From JBJMQS01 sp045802605 (GTDB taxonomy: Bacteria > Planctomycetota > Planctomycetia > Gemmatales > Gemmataceae), in the NCBI GenBank assembly GCA_045802605.1, contig JBJMQS010000057.1, forward strand, positions 62,001 through 126,000: DNA of 64,000 nt. Reading direction: 5' to 3'. The position numbers were made by a program, and so were the translations under genes. Positions 59,197 through 64,000 of the stretch are shown here, in pieces. The notes beneath the pieces are model-generated. The model had not been told where the DNA came from, ran no database searches, and saw only the letters and a program-made list of their open reading frames with translations. How positions within the stretch are numbered: the stretch's first letter is position 1; each line of letters begins with the position of its first letter.

Positions 59197-60739
59197 GCCT
59201 GATGAGAAAGAGACTCGCACTACAAACAACGAACATTGCGGCAATATAAACCAAACCCATTCCCGCCAAATCGGGCGTGACCCCAAAGTGCATTTGCGCG
59301 AAAAGTTGGTGCATGTAAGTCTGGCCGCCTGGTGTGGCGACAGACGAACTCCCGCTGGCGCTGACTTCAGCACCGCTGATGACTGTCACTAAGAACACCG
59401 ACGCAGCGATAGCTGGGGCGCAATTGGGAAGCACATCGTATTTCACAAGCGCGAGCGTCGAGTTCGAATCCATCGAAGTGCTCGCGGTGAATCCGCGGGG
59501 AAAGGCACGCACAAGCGGCCACAAAACCGCTAGCGCAATCGGCCATGCCCGCATAGCGTGAGCCCACCAGACTGGCAAAAACGATGGACCATCGTACAAC
59601 CAAAGCCGGCCTAACTGTCCGCCAATTCCTTTGTCAATGAACCAGCCAATTGTCTTTTGCAAACCCACGCCGACGACCGGGCCCGGCACTGACCAGGCGA
59701 CCGCCGCCAAGAGAGCAATCGCAACACGAAATCGAGGATGATGTCGCGTGAGAAATGCGAGTGATAGAGCGAACACGGTAACGAAGATGCCGACTATCAT
59801 TGAGCCGAAAACGCTATCGACTAATAAGCTCCCGTTGTTTCGGACCGAATTTTCCAGGGCCGCGAACGACGAGGCGCGCTGGACCAGCGCGAAGACCGGA
59901 ATTCCGACCCACACAGCAGCGCCGATCGCCGCGACGTACGCGAGCATGCGGTTTTCGGTCGGACTCACTGCCCGAACTTCGGCGGTATGAATGCCTTCGT
60001 TCACTACTTCCCGAGATCCCAGGCCAACTAACCCCGCCGACAAAAGAATAAGGACAGGTAACGTTGCAATGACAGCTTGTGCGAGTGCCAGGTCGGCCGA
60101 TGAACTTTCACTTGATCCCGGGGCGACGAATTGAAGGTACGTCTCCTCAGCGAAAGTGCGGAGGCGGGCCATATCCGTCGCGACAATTTCACAGCTACAC
60201 TGGACCGCAACGATGATCGTGGCAAATGCAATTGCGCGGTTTGCACGTCGAATCAATTCCCACAACTGGCCCGCGCGTGTCGTGCTCAGGCGGATTTCGT
60301 CGCCGAGTGTCCGATCTTCGCGGACGAGTGACGCCCCTACGATCCAAACCACCCACGGCACGGCAAACCAGACGTGGACAATCGTCGCCGAGAACAATCC
60401 TGTCGAGAACGGGTTCCATGGGCCAGGTCCGGAGCGTCCCACTATCGTGCCCGAGATGGTTAAAAGGGGCAACGGAATAATGATTGCCAAAGCAAACAGG
60501 GCACTCACAAGAGATCGAAGCGGCGATAAAAAGCTCAGCGCAAAAATTGTTCCGAGCGGCACAGCAATCAGGCACGTGAGACCGGCGAGGGCGACCGAAT
60601 TGCCCAACAACTCCAACAGGCGTCCGCCCTCGGCCCAGACGTGCCAGGCCGCGGGGTAATAAACAGCCCACGCGTAGGGGATCAAAACCGGGAAAACGAG
60701 TGCTGCCAGCAGGGCGCCCGTGAGCACTTTGCGGATCAT
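59177..60739 (-). CDS. ABC transporter permease (two-domain, iron/thiamine-type)
   Basis: 520 residues from the ATG at 60739; a longer start would overlap tadA. About 12 membrane segments are arranged as two permease domains (EAA-like loops around DEIRLSTTRAGQLWELI and TLALVKYDVLPNCAPAIAAS). This fused layout is seen in FbpB- and ThiP-type permeases. No ATPase or binding protein gene is adjacent, so the substrate is open. Confidence 0.8.
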   Translation of the reverse strand: MIRKVLTGALLAALVFPVLIPYAWAVYYPAAWHVWAEGGRLLELLGNSVALAGLTCLIAVPLGTIFALSFLSPLRSLVSALFALAIIIPLPLLTISGTIVGRSGPGPWNPFSTGLFSATIVHVWFAVPWVVWIVGASLVREDRTLGDEIRLSTTRAGQLWELIRRANRAIAFATIIVAVQCSCEIVATDMARLRTFAEETYLQFVAPGSSESSSADLALAQAVIATLPVLILLSAGLVGLGSREVVNEGIHTAEVRAVSPTENRMLAYVAAIGAAVWVGIPVFALVQRASSFAALENSVRNNGSLLVDSVFGSMIVGIFVTVFALSLAFLTRHHPRFRVAIALLAAVAWSVPGPVVGVGLQKTIGWFIDKGIGGQLGRLWLYDGPSFLPVWWAHAMRAWPIALAVLWPLVRAFPRGFTASTSMDSNSTLALVKYDVLPNCAPAIAASVFLVTVISGAEVSASGSSSVATPGGQTYMHQLFAQMHFGVTPDLAGMGLVYIAAMFVVCSASLFLIRLIGRAA

Positions 60740-60749
60740 CGAAGCAAAC

Positions 60750-61268
60750 TCACTTTTTCCCGAGCCGTCGCTTCGCGGCAAAGAACTCAGAGAGGACACC
60801 TGCACATTGCTCGGCCAAGACTCCGCTGATGACACGCGTGCGGTGATTCAAGCGCGGGTCGTCTGTGATTCGATAGAGCGTATCGCATGCGCCAGCTTTG
60901 GGATCAGTCGCCCCATACACGAGCATAGGTATGCGGGCCTGGACGATAGCGCCGGCACACATGGGGCAGGGTTCCAAGGTGACGTATAAAATGCAGTTCT
61001 CAAGCCGCCATGACTGTAAGGCTTGGGCTGCCTGCGTGATTGCAATCATCTCGGCATGGGCGGTTGGGTCGTGGAGTTGCTCACGCTGATTGTGCGCCCG
61101 GCCGATGACGCCTTGCTGCGTCGAAATAATCACCGCACCGATCGGCACTTCGTCTTCGCCAAAAGCCACCTGCGCTTCGTCAAGCGCTTGCTTCATGTGC
61201 TCGACATGAAGCGGGTGCCGGGGGTCCGACAGCGGCAAATCAAACGGTAGCTCTGTCGGCCCGTTCAA
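60750..61268 (-). CDS. tadA: tRNA-adenosine deaminase TadA
   Basis: 172 residues from TTG 61268, which overlaps the stop of the upstream peptidase gene (TTGA). The zinc site is HAEMIAITQAA with Glu as proton carrier and EPCPMCAGAIVQARI. Upstream MKQALDEAQ...GEDEVPIGAVI matches the usual N-terminus. It makes inosine at the wobble position of tRNA-Arg(ACG). A start at the internal ATG would cut off part of the N-terminal helix, so the TTG is preferred although its ribosome-binding site is weak. Confidence 0.88.
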   Translation of the reverse strand: MNGPTELPFDLPLSDPRHPLHVEHMKQALDEAQVAFGEDEVPIGAVIISTQQGVIGRAHNQREQLHDPTAHAEMIAITQAAQALQSWRLENCILYVTLEPCPMCAGAIVQARIPMLVYGATDPKAGACDTLYRITDDPRLNHRTRVISGVLAEQCAGVLSEFFAAKRRLGKK

Positions 61269-63388
61269 GGGGTCATGCTCAGTTCCGAGAAAAGGAATGA
61301 ATAGACATCTGTGAGTTCGTCGAGTGTCTTGCTGCGCGGTTTGCCGGCACCGTGGCCGGCTTTGGTTTCGAGGCGAAGTAAGATGGGCCGATTCGAGGAT
61401 GTGGCCTTTTGCAAAATCGCAGCCATCTTGCGCGCGTGCATTGGATCGACGCGCGTATCCGACTCGGCCGCGGTAAAGAGCGTGGCCGGGTACGCTACGC
61501 CGTCGCGGACATGATGATAGGGTGAGTACCGTCGCAGCCATTCGAATTGCTCCGAAGATTCCGAGGAGCCATATTCAGGAATCCAGAGCCGCGCAATGAG
61601 GCGTTGGTGATAGCGAACCATGTCCAACAGTGGTACGGCACAAACGACTGCGCGGAATAACTCTGGCCGCTGCGTGAGGACTGCGCCTACAAGCAAACCG
61701 CCATTGGAGCCGCCTTGGATCGCCAATTTTTCCGGAGAAGTGATCTTCTCGCGGATGAGCCATTCCGCCGCCGCGATGAAATCGTCGAAGACGTTTTGCT
61801 TTTTCCCGAGCATACCGGCCTGATGCCAGGCCTCGCCATATTCGCCGCCACCGCGAAGATTCGCGATCGCTAAGACGCCGCCCCGTTCGAGAAAAGCGAA
61901 CCGCGCCTGGGAAAACGAAGGAGTCAAACTGATGTTGAATCCGCCATAGCCGTAAAGCACCGTCGGGTTATTTCCATCATGCTTGATGCCTTTCTTCGCA
62001 GCCAAGAACATCGTAATCGGCGTGCCATCCTTGGATGGATATTCCACCTGCTTTACTTCGAATGCATCGAAGTCAATGTCGGCATTGATGCCTGCCCACA
62101 ACGCGGTTTTTCCGGACGTGAGATCAACCCGATAAGCACGCGGTGGGACCACGAATGAGTGAAAACCAAAGAACAATTCCCGGCCATCTTGTTCCGCGGC
62201 CAAACCCGTGACACTGCCTAGCGTGGGCAGGGCGACGTCACGCATTGACTTGCCATGATGATCATAAAGGCGCAGCCGCGATGAGGCCTTCTGCATGGAC
62301 ATGACCGCGAGCGTGTCTTTTGCGATGGCGAACTGCTCAAGCACGTCAGGACCTTCAGGAATGATCTCATTCCATTCCTTGCGGTCCAGCTTCGTCGGAT
62401 CGACACGGTACATCTTGTAACGAGGTGCATCCTGGTTGGTGCGCACAAAAATGGCGTCGTCGGCGGCTTCCACGTGGAAGATGGCCGAGATACCTTCCGC
62501 TAATGTCTTGAACTCGAGTTTTTCGCGCGTCGTATCCGCGATATAGACCTCGGTCTTTGCCCAACCTTGTTGCTGGGTCACAGTCAGCCAGTGGCCATTT
62601 GGCGAAAGAGATAGATTGGGCCAATCTTCCTTCGGGCGGCCTTCACCGAAGATCAGCGGGTCACTGGCGGGGTCGGACCCCAATTTGTGCAGATACGTAC
62701 GCCGGTGATAGGTTTCCTCACCTTTGGGAACTGAGTTCGGCGCGGGATATCGAGTGTAATAGAAGCCATCGGACTTTGGGAACCAAGCGAGCGAACAAGC
62801 TCGACAACGATCGATAACATCGGGTAAGTCTTTGCCTGTCGCTACGTCGCGAACGCGCAGCGTAGACATTTCGTTGCCGCTCGCCGACAGGCCGTAGGCC
62901 AGCAGCTTGCCGTCATCGCTCGGGAAATACCAATCTAGTGCCACGGTGCCATCGGCCGATAGGGCGTTGACGTCGAGGAGAGCTCGGTCGCTGCCGTTCA
63001 CTCCGTCGCGGACATAAAGAACTGGTTGATTCTGTTTTCCTTCGCGACGGGTGTAAAAGTACTTTCCCTTCGCGGGCTTAGGGGCCGACAGCGTACCGAT
63101 TTCAAGCAACTGATCGAGTCGTGTTCGCAGCTTGTCGCGGCCTGGAAACTGATCCAAAATAATGCGCGTCAGGTTGTTTTGCTTCTCGGTCCAATCTTTG
63201 ACTTCCGACGAGTTGCTATCCTCAAGCCAGCGGTAAGGATCAGGAACGGATTGGCCGTGCAGTTGCTCGGAGATCGATTCCGATCGTGTGGCCGGATAGT
63301 TAGGGCGAGTTGAGTCCACTCCAAAAATCCCGATGGGAAGGGCTACGGTGGCGATGACTGCCAACACTATGCCAACTCGCCGGTACAT
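61265..63388 (-). CDS. Prolyl oligopeptidase, S9A family
   Basis: 707 residues with a signal peptide. The N-terminal propeller begins DPYRWLEDSNSSEVKDW. The catalytic domain has the serine in AIQGGSNGGLLVGAVLTQ, Asp in AAESDTRVDPMHA and His in ETKAGHGAGKPRSK. It cuts short peptides after proline. The export signal places it outside the cytoplasm, with the S46 peptidase and OPT transporter. tadA follows with overlap. Confidence 0.92.
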   Translation of the reverse strand: MYRRVGIVLAVIATVALPIGIFGVDSTRPNYPATRSESISEQLHGQSVPDPYRWLEDSNSSEVKDWTEKQNNLTRIILDQFPGRDKLRTRLDQLLEIGTLSAPKPAKGKYFYTRREGKQNQPVLYVRDGVNGSDRALLDVNALSADGTVALDWYFPSDDGKLLAYGLSASGNEMSTLRVRDVATGKDLPDVIDRCRACSLAWFPKSDGFYYTRYPAPNSVPKGEETYHRRTYLHKLGSDPASDPLIFGEGRPKEDWPNLSLSPNGHWLTVTQQQGWAKTEVYIADTTREKLEFKTLAEGISAIFHVEAADDAIFVRTNQDAPRYKMYRVDPTKLDRKEWNEIIPEGPDVLEQFAIAKDTLAVMSMQKASSRLRLYDHHGKSMRDVALPTLGSVTGLAAEQDGRELFFGFHSFVVPPRAYRVDLTSGKTALWAGINADIDFDAFEVKQVEYPSKDGTPITMFLAAKKGIKHDGNNPTVLYGYGGFNISLTPSFSQARFAFLERGGVLAIANLRGGGEYGEAWHQAGMLGKKQNVFDDFIAAAEWLIREKITSPEKLAIQGGSNGGLLVGAVLTQRPELFRAVVCAVPLLDMVRYHQRLIARLWIPEYGSSESSEQFEWLRRYSPYHHVRDGVAYPATLFTAAESDTRVDPMHARKMAAILQKATSSNRPILLRLETKAGHGAGKPRSKTLDELTDVYSFLFSELSMTP

Positions 63389-63452
63389 TTCCGTGTCCTC
63401 AGATGTTCGTAGAGTGATTGCGGTGCGTTTCCAGTCCGTTTGAGGGCGACCG

Positions 63453-64000
63453 ATGGACGTTGCGTCAATCCAGGGTGCGATCCGCGAACAAGGCCTTGAT
63501 GGTTGGTTGTTGTACGACTTTCGCGGTTTGAATGTCCTCGCCCGTCGTGTACTTGCGATTTCCGCGGACAGGTTTCTGTCGCGGCGATGGTTCTATTTTA
63601 TTCCCGCAAGTGGGGAACCACGAAAGCTGGTTCACAAAATTGAGCCGGCTGCCCTGGATCACATTCCTGGCGGTGTCACGGCCTATTCAAGGTGGCAGGA
63701 ATTGGAAGCCGGCGTCGGCAAGGTCATCAGCGGCGCCAAGCGCATTGCCATGGAATACGTGCCGCGAAATGCCAATCCATATGTCTCGCGGGTGGACGCT
63801 GGCACAATTGAACTCGTGCGCTCGTTTGGCGTCGAAATTGTGCCGTCCGGGGACCTCGTGCAGCAATTTGAAGCGACGTGGGACGATGAACAGTGGGCAA
63901 TGCACCAGGAAGCCGCGAAGCACACGCGAGCTGCCTACGACGTCGTATTCGGCTTCATTGCTGATCGAATTCGTAGCTCCGGGTCCGTGCACGAACTGGA
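63453..64000 (+). CDS. M24-family metallopeptidase (Xaa-Pro aminopeptidase-like), N-terminal part
   Basis: The frame is open from the ATG at 63453 to the right edge (182 residues seen). The N-terminal creatinase-like domain begins MDVASIQGAIREQGLDGWLL and contains FYFIPASGEPRKLVHKIEP and RIAMEYVPRNANPYVSRVDA. The metal-binding catalytic domain lies beyond the window. It removes N-terminal residues before proline, complementing the S9 and S46 peptidases nearby. Confidence 0.75.
   Translation, partial: MDVASIQGAIREQGLDGWLLYDFRGLNVLARRVLAISADRFLSRRWFYFIPASGEPRKLVHKIEPAALDHIPGGVTAYSRWQELEAGVGKVISGAKRIAMEYVPRNANPYVSRVDAGTIELVRSFGVEIVPSGDLVQQFEATWDDEQWAMHQEAAKHTRAAYDVVFGFIADRIRSSGSVHEL

Overview
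The window looks like a chromosomal stretch of a member of the Planctomycetota, carrying most of an integrated mobile element at its left end. The pointers are two long Ser/Thr kinases of planctomycete style (one with WD40 and TPR regions), EF-hand and NHL/thioredoxin secreted proteins, S46, S9 and M28 peptidases, and a Gfo/Idh/MocA oxidoreductase. I cannot place the order or genus from sequence reading alone.

Region 1 (1 to about 22391) is an integrative element inserted at the 3' end of a tRNA-Pro(CGG) gene. From the right it has a tyrosine integrase next to the tRNA and a convergent excisionase-like gene. Next comes a tightly overlapping run of very small genes headed by a stand-alone Prim-Pol (AEP) primase (19.6-21.3 kb), then a run of membrane, lipoprotein and glycine-zipper proteins (15.3-19.6 kb). 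A small protein with an SSB-like C-terminal tip follows, then a 1792-residue N6-methyltransferase/helicase fusion (8.5-13.9 kb) and a GC-rich two-gene cargo (7.3-8.2 kb). The left part holds a VirD4/HerA-like coupling ATPase, a replication-relaxation protein, a CHC2/Toprim primase, a PIN-domain toxin-antitoxin pair, a hairpin-rich non-coding stretch and a plasmid-type replication initiator. No relaxase and no VirB4-type secretion genes were recognised, and the left attachment site is not in the window. The element therefore either continues to the left or is mobilised by another element.

Region 2 (22.5-30 kb) is ordinary chromosome: DUF971 plus Mrp/ApbC, a Ycf46-like AAA+ ATPase, a split transketolase, glycerate 2-kinase and a divergent ATP-grasp ligase. 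Region 3 (30-40 kb) has two convergent Ser/Thr kinases and a redox operon (an NHL/thioredoxin protein and a DsbD-like protein). Region 4 (40-46.6 kb) has two Hsp20 genes preceded by a sigma-54-like promoter, an EF-hand protein, an amidohydrolase, an M28/glutaminyl-cyclase-like protein, a cytochrome c'-like protein and tRNA-Met(CAU). Region 5 (46.7-64 kb) has a glycosidase-like lipoprotein, an S46 dipeptidyl-peptidase next to an OPT transporter, gpsA, dprA, an HtrA-type protease, a DksA/TraR protein, a Gfo/Idh/MocA oxidoreductase, an ABC permease, tadA, a prolyl oligopeptidase and the start of an M24 peptidase.

The most unusual content is in the element. It has two unrelated primases, two small proteins ending in SSB-type acidic tips, an operon of overlapping mini-genes including a 57-codon ORF, a cell-envelope gene cluster with a duplicated membrane protein around a glycine-zipper peptide, and a long composite hairpin that can pair with the ribosome-binding site and start codon of the first gene of that cluster.
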